NCBI RefSeq assembly: GCF_030123325.1
Contig: NZ_CP126106.1
Coordinates: 1,020,001-1,084,000, forward strand
Length of the DNA stretch: 64,000 nt
Direction of reading: 5' to 3'
Origin: Peribacillus simplex
GTDB lineage: Bacteria; Bacillota; Bacilli; Bacillales; DSM-1321
Under the pieces are notes generated by a model. The model worked only from the letters and a program-made list of their open reading frames with translations, was not told the DNA's origin and made no database searches. The position numbers and the translations under genes are program-made. This document shows, piece by piece, positions 24,659 through 33,792 of this stretch. Numbering within the stretch: position 1 is the first letter of the stretch; each line of letters begins with the position of its first letter.

Positions 24659-25576
24659 ATGAAAGTAAATTTAAAACCAAGCAATGTTAGTTCATTAACA
24701 AAGGTACTTGCAGTAGCTACGCAAAATCAATTTGCTGTCGGTTCGTTTACTCCTAGAGCTACAAAGATGGTAACTCCTATACTTAGAGCGGCCCAAGAAA
24801 AGAAATCTGCGGTTATTGTTCAAACTTCTGAGAGAGAGCAGGAACGATACGGAATTAATTTAGCGGAATTTAGCCGAGAGTTTTATCGTGTGATCCAAGA
24901 GGAGAATATTACGATCCCTGCCGTGTTACATTTAGATCATACGAAGGATTTCAATGTAATTGCTGAAGCCATCGAAGTTGGCTTTACATCTGTTATGATT
25001 GATGCATCAGAGCAACCATTCAAGAAAAATATTGAGATAACAAAAAAGGTTGTTGAGTATGCACATTCAAGAGGCGTAACTGTTGAAGCTGAATTAGGCA
25101 AGATAGGGACAACTGACTTTATTGAAACCGACGTTGATGAAGAGCTATTTACAGAGCCTAAAGAAGCAAAACAGTTTGTTGAAGAGACAGGTATTGATGC
25201 ATTGGCGGTTTCTGTCGGAACTTCACATGGAGTTTATCTTGTTAAAAATCCAAAAATTGATATGGAACGTTTAATAGCAATTCGTGCATTAACATCTGTA
25301 CCTTTAGTGTTACATGGCGGTTCAGGCACTCCTTCAGAGATGATTAGGAATGCAATTCAAATTCCTAATGGCGGAATTAGTAAAGTGAATATTGCAACAG
25401 ATCTAGAACATATGATGATAAAAACTCTTAATCGGGAAAATTATGTTACAGAAAAAGAGTGGTCGGAACTACCAACTGAAACATTAACTTTAGTCCAAAA
25501 CGCAGTTCAGAACGTAGTAAAAGAAAAAATTGAAAACTTTTTAATAAGTAGCGATAGCGCTTCTTACTATGTTTAA
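24659..25576 (+). CDS. Class II (zinc) ketose-bisphosphate aldolase family protein
   Basis: The product is 305 residues. The class II aldolase signature is present: HLDHTKDF (zinc His, about residue 96-99), VEAELGKIGT, SVGTSHG (second zinc His) and VLHGGSGTP (third zinc His), then KVNIATDLEH for phosphate binding. Similar proteins are GatY/KbaY, FbaA or IolJ-type enzymes; the substrate is not fixed by sequence. AAAGGGAG precedes the ATG. The surrounding sugar-acid kinase and transketolase genes suggest it cleaves a phosphorylated ketose or sugar-acid product. Confidence 0.85.
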   Translation: MKVNLKPSNVSSLTKVLAVATQNQFAVGSFTPRATKMVTPILRAAQEKKSAVIVQTSEREQERYGINLAEFSREFYRVIQEENITIPAVLHLDHTKDFNVIAEAIEVGFTSVMIDASEQPFKKNIEITKKVVEYAHSRGVTVEAELGKIGTTDFIETDVDEELFTEPKEAKQFVEETGIDALAVSVGTSHGVYLVKNPKIDMERLIAIRALTSVPLVLHGGSGTPSEMIRNAIQIPNGGISKVNIATDLEHMMIKTLNRENYVTEKEWSELPTETLTLVQNAVQNVVKEKIENFLISSDSASYYV

Positions 25577-25723
25577 GAAGTAAGATTATACTAACTTTGA
25601 ACTATACCCCCTTATTTTAGTCACATAAGATAAACCCTTTAACCACATAATAGATGGCTATACTAATTATCGTTAAGATAACTTTTTTAGAAGAATTGCT
25701 AAGGTAATAGGAGGAAAAATAAT

Positions 25724-26254
25724 ATGTCTTTAGAAAGATCTAGTATAGTAACCTTTGCTGGTAATCCAGTTACGTTGATTGGGAGAGAAATTCGTGTTGG
25801 TGATAAATCGCCAAATTTTGAAGTATTAGCAAACGATCTATCAAAGGTTACACTTGAAGATTCAAAAGGGAAAGTCCGCCTTATTTCATGTGTTCCCTCT
25901 CTTGATACAGGAGTATGTGACGCACAAACACGGAAATTTAACCAATTAGCTAGCAATCTAGGAAATGATGTAGAAGTGTTAACAATTAGTGTAGATCTTC
26001 CATTTGCACAAAAAAGATGGTGTGGAGCAGCAGGAATAGAACAAGCTCAAACCCTTTCAGATCATTTTAAGATGTCATTTGGAACAGCTTATGGCACATA
26101 TATAAAGGAACATCGTTTAGAATGCCGTGCAGTATTCGTTGTAGATGAAAAAGATGTCGTACAGTATGTTGAATACGTTCCGGATATTACGGAACATCCG
26201 AACTATGAAGAAGCTATAGAAGCAATTAAGTCATTAATAAAAGTTAAAAAGTGA
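25724..26254 (+). CDS. tpx: Thiol peroxidase Tpx
   Basis: The product is 176 residues. PSLDTGVCDAQTRKFN carries peroxidatic Cys65 with the conserved Thr and Arg, and KRWCGAAGI carries resolving Cys100. This is an atypical 2-Cys peroxiredoxin that reduces hydroperoxides with thioredoxin. AGGAGG precedes the ATG. It sits alone inside a catabolic island and its N-terminus (SSIVTFAGNPVTLIG) is normal. Confidence 0.93.
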   Translation: MSLERSSIVTFAGNPVTLIGREIRVGDKSPNFEVLANDLSKVTLEDSKGKVRLISCVPSLDTGVCDAQTRKFNQLASNLGNDVEVLTISVDLPFAQKRWCGAAGIEQAQTLSDHFKMSFGTAYGTYIKEHRLECRAVFVVDEKDVVQYVEYVPDITEHPNYEEAIEAIKSLIKVKK

Positions 26255-26381
26255 TATAAGTAAGCAATATACACTATGTTTAAAGGACGTATATTATTTT
26301 TCATTAATTCTAAGAAGTAAAATTTTTATTGCATTACAATCTTTTTTTCTCAGTTTATTTTATTCTAATCTCAAAATAGAA

Positions 26382-26411
26382 AGGCTGCCTCACAAAAGGT
26401 CAGCCTCTTCT
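26382..26411 (+). terminator. Weak terminator after tpx
   Basis: AGGCTG pairs with CAGCCT across 13 nt, followed by CTTCT. The region 26412-26868 has no gene, only the two regulatory sites listed next. Confidence 0.35.
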
Positions 26412-26649
26412 ACTGATGGTTTTAATAATGGGGTGGTGAGGTGCAAACATAGAGACAAAAAAGTTGTTATTACCTTAAAAGGAATAAGGGTAAAGTTTAA
26501 ATTAATTTTTGTTAATGAGGAGTCGATAATATTCTGAATTTTATAACTTTTTTTGTTGAAAAACTAAAGTAGTGGTGATAGTATAAAAGTGTCAAGAATT
26601 TATTAAATATAGAATAAAATGTTATATTTCACTCATTTATTGGAACGTC

Positions 26650-26666
26650 GTTGCTTATTAAGGGGC
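26650..26666 (+). promoter_or_regulatory. Island-specific 17-bp motif, site 4
   Basis: GTTGCTTATTAAGGGGC preceded by GGAAC; the right half is the least conserved of the set. Confidence 0.45.
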
Positions 26667-26811
26667 AAAAAGGGGCAGCTAGACTTTTAAATTTTGGCAA
26701 TGGTATTTGAAAACAAATCGATTGAAGTATATTAAACAACTTAATTTAAATGACCAGGTTGTAAAAAAATTTAGAATTCTATAATTATCCAATTTTAAAT
26801 ATTTTTTTACC

Positions 26812-26831
26812 CAGTATTGTATACAATACTG
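26812..26831. promoter_or_regulatory. 20-bp perfect palindrome, GntR/FCD operator
   Basis: CAGTATTGTATACAATACTG is fully symmetric and lies 38 bp before the gntR gene at 26869. It resembles but differs from the 6.7-14.4 kb operators (TTGTATACAA core), fitting an autoregulatory site for this second GntR protein. Confidence 0.65.
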
Positions 26832-26868
26832 CATTCAATTTTGAATTCTTCATTGAGGGGAGGTATAA

Positions 26869-27537
26869 ATGTTGAATAGTTTAGAAATCGATATCTATAA
26901 AAAAATCAAGCAGGCCATTATCCTGCAAAAGCTTCGGCCAAATATGCAGCTAATAGAAAAGGATCTTGCTGAATCGTTTGGGGTAAGCCGTACCCCTGTT
27001 CGAAATGTTCTGCGCAGATTGGAATATGAAAAATTAGTGAAAATTAAGGAGCATAAAGGTACCTTTGTCTCTTGTTCAACAATTGAAGAAGCAAAAGAAG
27101 TATTTGAAATGAGGAGAATTTTAGAAGGGGAGGCAGTGCGAAGAGCATGCACACTCATTAACGAGGAACAATTACAAGAGCTAGAGACTCTAGTTGAAGA
27201 AGAACGACATATATATGGTAGTCTGGATTTTTACGAATCTTTAAAAATATCTGGGGATTTTCATTTGAAAATAGCTGAAATCGCAGGGAATTCGTATTTT
27301 TATCAATATCTCGAAGACTTAATATCCCTAACTTATGTGATTATAGCAATCTATGGAAGAGGCAAAATGGAAGCATGTGGTTCTCACGATCATTTGCAAA
27401 TTTTTAATGCTATTAAGCAAAGGGATGGTGCTCTTGCAGAACGCTTATCTCTCATTCATCTTAGTGAAATTGAGTCGAATCTTCATTTTAATGAGGAATT
27501 ACAGATCTCGTCTTCCTTGTCAGATATATTTCTTTAA
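26869..27537 (+). CDS. GntR family regulator (FCD type)
   Basis: The product is 222 residues. The winged helix (about 10-70) includes IEKDLAESFGVSRTPVRNVLRRLEYE and the FCD domain (about 80-210) includes GDFHLKIAEIAGN. GAGGGGAGG precedes the ATG. The palindrome at 26812 suggests autoregulation. It lies before the allantoin permease and may control that gene or the aldolase/transketolase genes. Confidence 0.9.
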   Translation: MLNSLEIDIYKKIKQAIILQKLRPNMQLIEKDLAESFGVSRTPVRNVLRRLEYEKLVKIKEHKGTFVSCSTIEEAKEVFEMRRILEGEAVRRACTLINEEQLQELETLVEEERHIYGSLDFYESLKISGDFHLKIAEIAGNSYFYQYLEDLISLTYVIIAIYGRGKMEACGSHDHLQIFNAIKQRDGALAERLSLIHLSEIESNLHFNEELQISSSLSDIFL

Positions 27538-27559
27538 TTGTAATTAGATATACGATTCA

Positions 27560-27574
27560 TTGAAAGCGCTTACT
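27560..27574 (+). promoter_or_regulatory. Candidate CcpA cre site
   Basis: TTGAAAGCGCTTACT, a strong cre match between gntR and the NCS1 permease. Confidence 0.55.
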
Positions 27575-27669
27575 ATTAAAGTTTTTAAGGAGGTGATACA
27601 GCCCATCGAAATGATTTTCAAACGTAATGTAGTTGTCATGTTATTTTTTTTTGATTTTAAAGAAACGCT

Positions 27670-27686
27670 GTTGCTTAATATGCGAC
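27670..27686 (+). promoter_or_regulatory. Island-specific 17-bp motif, site 5
   Basis: GTTGCTTAATATGCGAC preceded by GAAAC; GTTGC and GCGAC form the dyad. Confidence 0.5.
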
Positions 27687-27852
27687 GATACCTCGAGTCA
27701 AACGCAATAAGATGGTGGAGGATCGATGGGAAATAGTACTTTTAACAAAACAAATTCGTATTTTAATTCCTGTGAATGAAGAACAGAAAAGAACACTTAG
27801 AAGAAAGGTTACATCATATCATAGCCTTGGCAAACATCTAAGACCTAACTTG

Positions 27853-27865
27853 TTAACCAATGCAT
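27853..27865 (-). promoter_or_regulatory. Candidate PucR box before the allantoin permease
   Basis: Minus-strand ATGCATTGGTTAA fits the B. subtilis PucR box as I recall it (WWWCNTTGGTTAA) at 12 of 13 positions. It lies 45 bp before the ATG at 27910. Confidence 0.35.
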
Positions 27866-27909
27866 ATGTCAGAAATGCGGAAAACAATAAAAAAGGGGTT
27901 GGATGTATC

Positions 27910-29307
27910 ATGTCTACAAATTTAAAAAATTACGTTCCACAAGAAACGCAGATCCAACATGGTACGGGTGTGGATGAATCACTTAATCCGAAAACCGAGG
28001 AAGGTAGGACGGTAAGTCCGTTAAACTATATTTTTATGTGGGTTGGAGACGGTGTCAATCTAGGTAATATGACGCTTGGAGCTAGTATGATTGTAGCGGG
28101 AATCGCTACGTTAAACATCTTTCAGACATTTGCCGCAGCTATCATGGCAATTGGTATCATTTCAACTGTTTTTGCTTTAAATGACAGGCTTGGATACAGA
28201 ACGGGAATACCATATGTTGTACAGCTTAGAATGTCCTTTGGGCTGAAAGGTTCCGTAATATCATCACTAATGCGCGGTATTCCCGCCATCGTTTGGTACG
28301 GTTTTCAAAGTTGGATTGGCGGTACTGCCTTAAATGAAATTGCGAAAATTATTACGGGCGGCGCCTTTGACAATGTTGCCATTTGCTTTGTAGTGCTACA
28401 GTTGGTGCAAATTGCGCTTTCGCTGTACGGATTCCATGCCATTAAATGGGTGGAAACGCTTGCGTCTATTGTTATTGTACTAGCGCTTCTCTATGTATTT
28501 GGCGTTCTAATAACTTCCCATAGCGAGGTTATTGCAGAAAAATGGGTTCATGCAGAAGGATCATGGGGCTTACCTTTCTTTGCATTGATAATGATGTTTA
28601 TGGGAAATTATGCGGCTATCTTTTTAAGTGCAGCGGACTATTCAAGAGAGCTAAAATCTGGTATTAGCGACGCAAAACGCGGGTTTTTGTACTTTCTTCC
28701 TATATTAATAGCGTACGGCTTGACACTTGCAATCGGTGGAATGCTTGCTTCCGCAACCGGCATCAACAATCCTGTGAAAGCGTTTGCGGTCGTGGTGGAT
28801 AACTCTTATATTACACTCTTTGTATCCGCATTTATTGTTTTGGGTGCGGTTGCAGTAAACATGGTTGCCAATATTATTCCGCCAACCTATGTTATTACCC
28901 TGCTTACAAAAATGAAATATAAACCTGCAGTTACCATAACCGGACTGCTTGCATTTTGCTCATTCCCTTGGGTACTTGTACAGGATTCTTCGGCAAAGGG
29001 TCTTGGTATTTTCATTCTTATATATTCCGCATTTTTAGGTCCTATTGTTTCTATATTATTAGTCGAATATTATATATTAAGAAAGCAAAAAGTAAATGTT
29101 GCAGATTTGTATAAGGAAGACGGTCCATTTGCCGGGTATAATCCAGCAGCGGTGCTTGCATTGCTTATCGGAGCCGGAGCAGCCTTCATGAAAGTGGAGC
29201 TGGCATGGATTATCGGTGTTTTTGTGGCAGGTATTGCATATTTGCTTTTGATGAAATTTGCATTTAAAGGTTCAAAATTCAAAAAGGGTACTATTTTTGA
29301 AAAGTAA
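27910..29307 (+). CDS. pucI: NCS1 family permease, allantoin permease-like
   Basis: With the start at MSTNLKNYVPQE the product is 465 residues. The frame runs back to 27712, but that extension is rich in odd residues and overlaps regulatory motifs, so it is not used. About 12 membrane segments follow NYIFMWVGDGVNLGNMTLG. The segments RGIPAIVWYGFQSWIGGTAL and MMFMGNYAAIFLSAADYSRE are typical of NCS1 nucleobase/allantoin symporters. The allantoinase gene next to it makes allantoin the likely substrate. Base composition looks somewhat more GC-rich than the flanking genes. Confidence 0.85.
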   Translation: MSTNLKNYVPQETQIQHGTGVDESLNPKTEEGRTVSPLNYIFMWVGDGVNLGNMTLGASMIVAGIATLNIFQTFAAAIMAIGIISTVFALNDRLGYRTGIPYVVQLRMSFGLKGSVISSLMRGIPAIVWYGFQSWIGGTALNEIAKIITGGAFDNVAICFVVLQLVQIALSLYGFHAIKWVETLASIVIVLALLYVFGVLITSHSEVIAEKWVHAEGSWGLPFFALIMMFMGNYAAIFLSAADYSRELKSGISDAKRGFLYFLPILIAYGLTLAIGGMLASATGINNPVKAFAVVVDNSYITLFVSAFIVLGAVAVNMVANIIPPTYVITLLTKMKYKPAVTITGLLAFCSFPWVLVQDSSAKGLGIFILIYSAFLGPIVSILLVEYYILRKQKVNVADLYKEDGPFAGYNPAAVLALLIGAGAAFMKVELAWIIGVFVAGIAYLLLMKFAFKGSKFKKGTIFEK

Positions 29308-29440
29308 ACCTGTATTTCTAGGTTTCTACGGGTTATTCACTCTGTCTATTTATATTGGATTGATGCAATCTGAGGATGAAATAAACTAGGTGGTTGAGTA
29401 ATGTGAATATACGGAAAATTCGGAAAAAGGGGTTGGGAGA

Positions 29441-30823
29441 ATGAAGTTTGATTTAATCATAAAGAACGGAAATGTAGTAATTGAACATACAGTAGAACAA
29501 CTAGATATCGGTATACTTAATGGTAAAATTGCAGAAATTTCGAAAGAAATAGTCGGAGAATCTGCTGAAATTATAGATGCTTCTCATCAATATGTCATGC
29601 CTGGGATGATAGATGCCCATGTCCATATTTGCGAGCCAGGAAGAACGGAGTGGGAAGGTTTTGTAACAGGAACTCAAGCACTAGCTGCAGGGGGGACAAC
29701 ATCATTTGTTGATATGCCATTAAACGCTTTGCCGGCAACGACTACAAAGAGTTCACTGCATCTAAAATTAAAATCTGCTGAAAATAAGGCGTATGTTGAT
29801 TATGCTTTGTATGGTGGATTAGTTCCTGATAATCTCGAAGATTTAGAGGACCTTTCTAAAGAAGGTGTTGTGGCCTTCAAATGTTTTATGGCAACATGTG
29901 GTAGTGAGGAAATTGGAGATTTTAAAAATGTTGATGATTTTACTCTATATCAAGGTATGAAAAAACTATCGGAATTGGGGCATATTTTATCTATACATGC
30001 TGAGAATGCAGAGCTTACTGATAAACTGGCAATTGAAAAGAAAAAACAAGGGAAGACAACAGCAAGAGATTATGTGGAGTCCCGTCCAATTTTTACTGAG
30101 GTTGATGCTGTAAAACGTGCTTTGTTATTAGGTAAAGAGACTGGATGTAAATTACATTTTGTTCATATCAGTAGTGGGGAGGCTGTTGAAGAAATCCTTA
30201 AAGCACGTAAACAAGGCCAAGAGGTTACGATAGAATCGTGTCCTCACTATTTCATGTTAGATACGGAAACCTTTGAAAAAATAGGACCTGTTGCGAAATG
30301 CGCTCCCCCGCTTCGTTCTAAAGCAGAACAAGATAAATTATGGGAAGCTCTTAAGGAGGGGAAAATTGATATCCTGACATCAGACCATTCCCCATGTCCT
30401 CCAGATATGAAGCAGAGCAACACAAATAATATGTTTGATGTGTGGGGAGGGATTAGTGGCTGCCAAAATAATGTTGATTTAATGTTTGACGAGGCTGTTA
30501 AGAATCGTGGGGTTTCTGTAAGTGAATTTTCAAAGATGATTGCGACAAAGCCTGCAGAAATATTTAACTTAAGAAATAAAGGAAGCATTAAAGTTTCCTA
30601 TGACGCTGATATCATTCTCCTTGATCCAAATAAATCGTACACCGTTAAGCCAGAAGATTTGTATTACCGTCATCAACAAAGCCCTTATGTTGGAAGAAAG
30701 ATTAACTGTCGAGTGACGAAAACGTTTGTAAGGGGACAACTAGTATTTGATTTTGAGAAAGGGATTGTAGGTCAGCCAATCGGGAAGTTTATTTCGGCAA
30801 AAAGTAGTTTCGTAAAAGCATAA
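29441..30823 (+). CDS. allB: Allantoinase (first copy)
   Basis: The product is 460 residues. Dihydroorotase-type metal ligands are complete: His60 and His62 (DAHVH), carboxylated Lys147 (VAFKCFM), His186 (SIHAENA), His242 (HFVHISS) and Asp315 (TSDHSPCP). GRTEWEGF is the allantoinase-specific segment. It opens allantoin to allantoate. GGTTGGGAG precedes the ATG. It follows the permease and ends in a large hairpin terminator. A paralogue is at 42078 and a decayed third copy at 49775. Confidence 0.93.
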   Translation: MKFDLIIKNGNVVIEHTVEQLDIGILNGKIAEISKEIVGESAEIIDASHQYVMPGMIDAHVHICEPGRTEWEGFVTGTQALAAGGTTSFVDMPLNALPATTTKSSLHLKLKSAENKAYVDYALYGGLVPDNLEDLEDLSKEGVVAFKCFMATCGSEEIGDFKNVDDFTLYQGMKKLSELGHILSIHAENAELTDKLAIEKKKQGKTTARDYVESRPIFTEVDAVKRALLLGKETGCKLHFVHISSGEAVEEILKARKQGQEVTIESCPHYFMLDTETFEKIGPVAKCAPPLRSKAEQDKLWEALKEGKIDILTSDHSPCPPDMKQSNTNNMFDVWGGISGCQNNVDLMFDEAVKNRGVSVSEFSKMIATKPAEIFNLRNKGSIKVSYDADIILLDPNKSYTVKPEDLYYRHQQSPYVGRKINCRVTKTFVRGQLVFDFEKGIVGQPIGKFISAKSSFVKA

Positions 30824-30831
30824 AATTCTCT

Positions 30832-30890
30832 AAAGAAGGTTGGCCTAAAAGGGCACTTAAGTTGCTCTTGACGGCGTCATACCTTCTTTT
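30832..30890 (+). terminator. Branched terminator after allB
   Basis: AAAGAAGGT pairs with ACCTTCTTT, and AAGGGCA with TGCTCTT inside, followed by T-rich sequence. Confidence 0.6.
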
Positions 30891-30983
30891 TGTTTTATTT
30901 TTTGAATGGTATTGTGTCTGGGGATTGCTATTGTGGTAAGATAAAGAAACAGGATCAGTAATATAGGATTTAATCGGAGGGTA

Positions 30984-31745
30984 ATGCAAATGGTTAAGTC
31001 AGTGGATAGGGCGTTAACGATTATTTCATTAGTAAGCAAGCGTAAAGAAGGGATTGGGGTTACTGAGCTTGCCTCCAATCTAGATTTAAATAAAAGCTCT
31101 ATATTCAGATTATTAAGTACTCTTGTAGATCATGGATTCATCGAACAAAATCCTGAAACTAAAAAATATAGATTAGGCTATAAATATTTAGAATTAAGTT
31201 CGATGCTGCTTGAATCTATTGACTTGAGAACTCAAGCTAAACCTTTTCTGGAAGAGTTAGAATCACATATTAATGAAGTGATCCACTTGACCGTATATGA
31301 TCAAGGAGAGGTAATCTATATTGAAAAACTTGAGGGAAGTGAAACACTAAGAACACATTCACAAGTAGGAAGACGGGCCCCAATGCATTGTACGGCAGTC
31401 GGGAAGGTAATCTTAGCCCATCTGCCATTAAATGAGATCGTAGATATAATTGACAAGCATGGTTTACCAAAACATACTGAACAAACGATTACAGATAAAG
31501 AATCTTTTTTTAAAGAATTGGGAAAAATCAGGAACGAAGGTATTGGTAGAGAAGTTGAAGAAAATGAACAAGGAATCACCTGTATTGCAGCGCCAATTTT
31601 TGATAATCGGAAGAAAATTACAGCTGCCGTTAGTATTTCAGGACCAAGCATCCGAATGACTGAAGAAAGATTAACTGAAATTAAACCGATAATTATGGAT
31701 ATTGGTAAAAAGATTTCCAAAAGGCTTGGTTACACGGACAATTAA
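30984..31745 (+). CDS. IclR family transcriptional regulator
   Basis: The product is 253 residues. The winged helix reads GVTELASNLDLNKSSIFRLL, and the effector domain has VGRRAPMHCTAVGKVILAHL and CIAAPIFDNRKKITAAVSISG. GGAGGGTAAT precedes the ATG. It sits between allB and the transketolase operon, closed by its own terminator. In enteric bacteria the IclR-type AllR answers glyoxylate/allantoin; a similar role is possible here, by context only. Confidence 0.88.
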   Translation: MQMVKSVDRALTIISLVSKRKEGIGVTELASNLDLNKSSIFRLLSTLVDHGFIEQNPETKKYRLGYKYLELSSMLLESIDLRTQAKPFLEELESHINEVIHLTVYDQGEVIYIEKLEGSETLRTHSQVGRRAPMHCTAVGKVILAHLPLNEIVDIIDKHGLPKHTEQTITDKESFFKELGKIRNEGIGREVEENEQGITCIAAPIFDNRKKITAAVSISGPSIRMTEERLTEIKPIIMDIGKKISKRLGYTDN

Positions 31746-31757
31746 GTAATGACATTA

Positions 31758-31784
31758 GAATTGGTATAATACCAATTCTTTTTT
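31758..31784 (+). terminator. Terminator of the iclR gene
   Basis: GAATTGGT pairs with ACCAATTC, followed by an unbroken T-run. Confidence 0.75.
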
Positions 31785-31898
31785 TGTGGAAATTTATTGA
31801 TTCAAGTTTATCCCTTTGAAGAATTTTTATAAAAAATTTATTGACAAAAATACTTGAAATATTCAAAAAACGGTGATAATATCAAAATAAGAAACATG

Positions 31899-31915
31899 GT
31901 TAGTTAATAAGCAAC
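31899..31915 (-). promoter_or_regulatory. Island-specific 17-bp motif, site 6
   Basis: Minus-strand GTTGCTTATTAACTAAC, facing site 7 as an inverted pair about 36 bp apart. Confidence 0.45.
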
Positions 31916-31951
31916 AAGATGCTTATTTTTTTAATTATTTAATGAAACTGT

Positions 31952-31968
31952 GTTGCTTATTACGCGAC
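31952..31968 (+). promoter_or_regulatory. Island-specific 17-bp motif, site 7
   Basis: GTTGCTTATTACGCGAC preceded by GAAAC, ending 5 nt before the ribosome site of the transketolase operon. It has the best dyad (GTTGC/GCGAC). Confidence 0.55.
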
Positions 31969-31985
31969 TAAAAGGAGGAGTAATA

Positions 31986-32810
31986 GTGGATTTTTCTAAA
32001 GAGAAAAGCAAATTTTATAATAATCTAACGAAAACAATTCGCCGGCACATAGTTAAGATGACGAACCATGCTGGAAGTGGTCATCCCGGTGGTTCTTTAT
32101 CAGCAACTGAACTAATGTCCGTACTATTTTTTGAACACATGAATGTTGATCCTAACAACCCAGATTGGCAAGAACGAGATTGTTTCTTCCTATCTAAGGG
32201 TCATTGTACACCTGTATTTTATTCAGTATTAGCTGAAAAAGGTTTCTTCCCAGTTGAAGAGTTAATGACATTCAGGGATGTTGACGGTAGGTTACATGGA
32301 CATCCATGTGGAGAGCATATTCCAGGTGTAGACATATCTTCAGGATCACTTGGTCAAGGTTTATCAGTAGCTAATGGTGTTGGATTAATTGCAAAACTAG
32401 ATGGTAGCAATAGAAGATCATATTGCATGATTGGTGATGGGGAATTACAAGAAGGTCAAGTATGGGAAGCAGCAATGACAACTGCACATTACAATCTTGA
32501 TAACGTTTGTGCGATTATCGACTGGAACAAAATTCAACTTGATGATTTTGTTGAAAATGTAAAAGGTGTAAAAAATCTTGGTGATAAATTTAGAGCATTC
32601 GGTTGGCACGTTGTTGAAATTGATGGTCATGATATTAATGCAGTCAATGAAGCGTATAAAGAAGCTAAACGCACTAAAGGTAAACCTACTGCAATTCTAG
32701 CTCATACGGTTAAAGGTAAGGGCGTTTCATTTATGGAAGATACACATGATTGGCATGGAATGGCTCCGAATGATGAGCAATTAGAAATCGCTTTAAAGGA
32801 GTTGGCTTAA
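31986..32810 (+). CDS. Transketolase, N-terminal (ThDP-binding) subunit
   Basis: The 274-residue product starts at a GTG behind AAAGGAGGAG; the longer frame from 31950 runs through the upstream regulatory motif and is not used. NHAGSGHPGGSLSATELMS and GDGELQEGQVWEAAM (the Mg/ThDP GDG motif) mark the first half of a split transketolase. It forms an active enzyme with the next gene, one base away. Split transketolases serve in ascorbate, apulose and other special sugar pathways. It heads a five-gene coupled operon. Confidence 0.9.
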   Translation: MDFSKEKSKFYNNLTKTIRRHIVKMTNHAGSGHPGGSLSATELMSVLFFEHMNVDPNNPDWQERDCFFLSKGHCTPVFYSVLAEKGFFPVEELMTFRDVDGRLHGHPCGEHIPGVDISSGSLGQGLSVANGVGLIAKLDGSNRRSYCMIGDGELQEGQVWEAAMTTAHYNLDNVCAIIDWNKIQLDDFVENVKGVKNLGDKFRAFGWHVVEIDGHDINAVNEAYKEAKRTKGKPTAILAHTVKGKGVSFMEDTHDWHGMAPNDEQLEIALKELA

Positions 32811-32811
32811 G

Positions 32812-33759
32812 ATGGCAAATCAAGAAGCACCACGTAAAGGTTTTGCTGATGCACTGATTAGACTTGGAGAAAAACATGACAATTTAGTTGTACTTGACGC
32901 GGACTGCGCGAAATCAAATATGACAAATCTATATAAAAATAGATTTCCAGAACGCTTTTTCAACATCGGTATTTCTGAATGTGATTTAGTGGGTACTGCA
33001 GCTGGTATGGCAGTAGCAGGTAAAGTACCATTTGCGAATGCTTATGCAAACTTCCTTACTGGGCGCGCATTTGATCAAATGAGAATTTCTGTATGTTATT
33101 CAAATAACAATGTGAAAATTGTCGGTCATAACGCTGGTACATCAGCTGCTCAAGAAGGTGCAACACATTTACCGCTTGAAGATATTTCTTTAATGCGCTC
33201 ACTGCCACGTATGACTGTAATTGTTCCAGCAGATGCGATTGAAATGGAAAAAGCAGTAGAAGCTGCTTATTACCATGACGGACCTATTTACCTGCGCGTT
33301 GGCAAATTACCAGTACCGATCGTTACAAAAAAAGAAGAACCATTCAAAATAGGTAAAGCAATTAAATACCGTGAAGGATCTGATATTACAATCATCAGTA
33401 CTGGGATTATGCTTGATGAATCACTAAAAGCTGTAGGTGAATTAGAAAAGCAAGGTGTAAGCGCCGAACTTTTACACATCCATACAATTAAACCTATTGA
33501 TAAAGAAGCCATTATTGCATCTGCTGCGAAAACAAAACATGTTATCACAGTTGAAGAGCATTCAATTATAGGTGGATTAGGTAGCGCTGTTGCTGAAGTA
33601 TTATCAGAAAGCCAACCGGCTAAATTAAGAAGGATCGGTACAAATGACCGTTTTGGAGTATCTGGAAAAATGGATGAATTACTTGATTTCTTTGAATTAA
33701 GAGCACACCGTATTGTTTCTACCGCAAATGAATTATTAGGGCATAGAGTAACTAGCTAA
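32812..33759 (+). CDS. Transketolase, C-terminal (pyrimidine-binding) subunit
   Basis: The product is 315 residues. It carries the transketolase Pyr domain (RFPERFFNIGISECDLVGTAAGMA, with the catalytic-type Glu) and the C-terminal domain (SVIVEEHSIIGGLG-like block TVEEHSIIGGLGSAVAE). It completes the enzyme begun by the previous gene. Together they move a two-carbon ketol unit between sugars, or from hydroxypyruvate to an aldehyde. Confidence 0.9.
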   Translation: MANQEAPRKGFADALIRLGEKHDNLVVLDADCAKSNMTNLYKNRFPERFFNIGISECDLVGTAAGMAVAGKVPFANAYANFLTGRAFDQMRISVCYSNNNVKIVGHNAGTSAAQEGATHLPLEDISLMRSLPRMTVIVPADAIEMEKAVEAAYYHDGPIYLRVGKLPVPIVTKKEEPFKIGKAIKYREGSDITIISTGIMLDESLKAVGELEKQGVSAELLHIHTIKPIDKEAIIASAAKTKHVITVEEHSIIGGLGSAVAEVLSESQPAKLRRIGTNDRFGVSGKMDELLDFFELRAHRIVSTANELLGHRVTS

Positions 33760-33792
33760 TCACATTTTTAGATAATGAAAGGGGGAGGGTTT

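Noticed and set aside
25724..26254. Tpx as an enzyme of the ureide or sugar-acid pathway
   Set aside because: All motifs are those of a standard thiol peroxidase; proximity alone does not support a pathway role.
27712..27909. N-terminal extension of the NCS1 permease to 27712
   Set aside because: The extension lacks NCS1 similarity, covers the regulatory sites and is not needed. MSTNLKNYVPQE at 27910 gives the normal family length.
22690..31970. The G(A/G)AAC-N4-TTGCTTA sites as sigma-54 promoters
   Set aside because: They have only 9 nt between the -24-like and -12 GC positions instead of 10, and three of five lack the GG. The geometry does not fit, so they were treated as operators.
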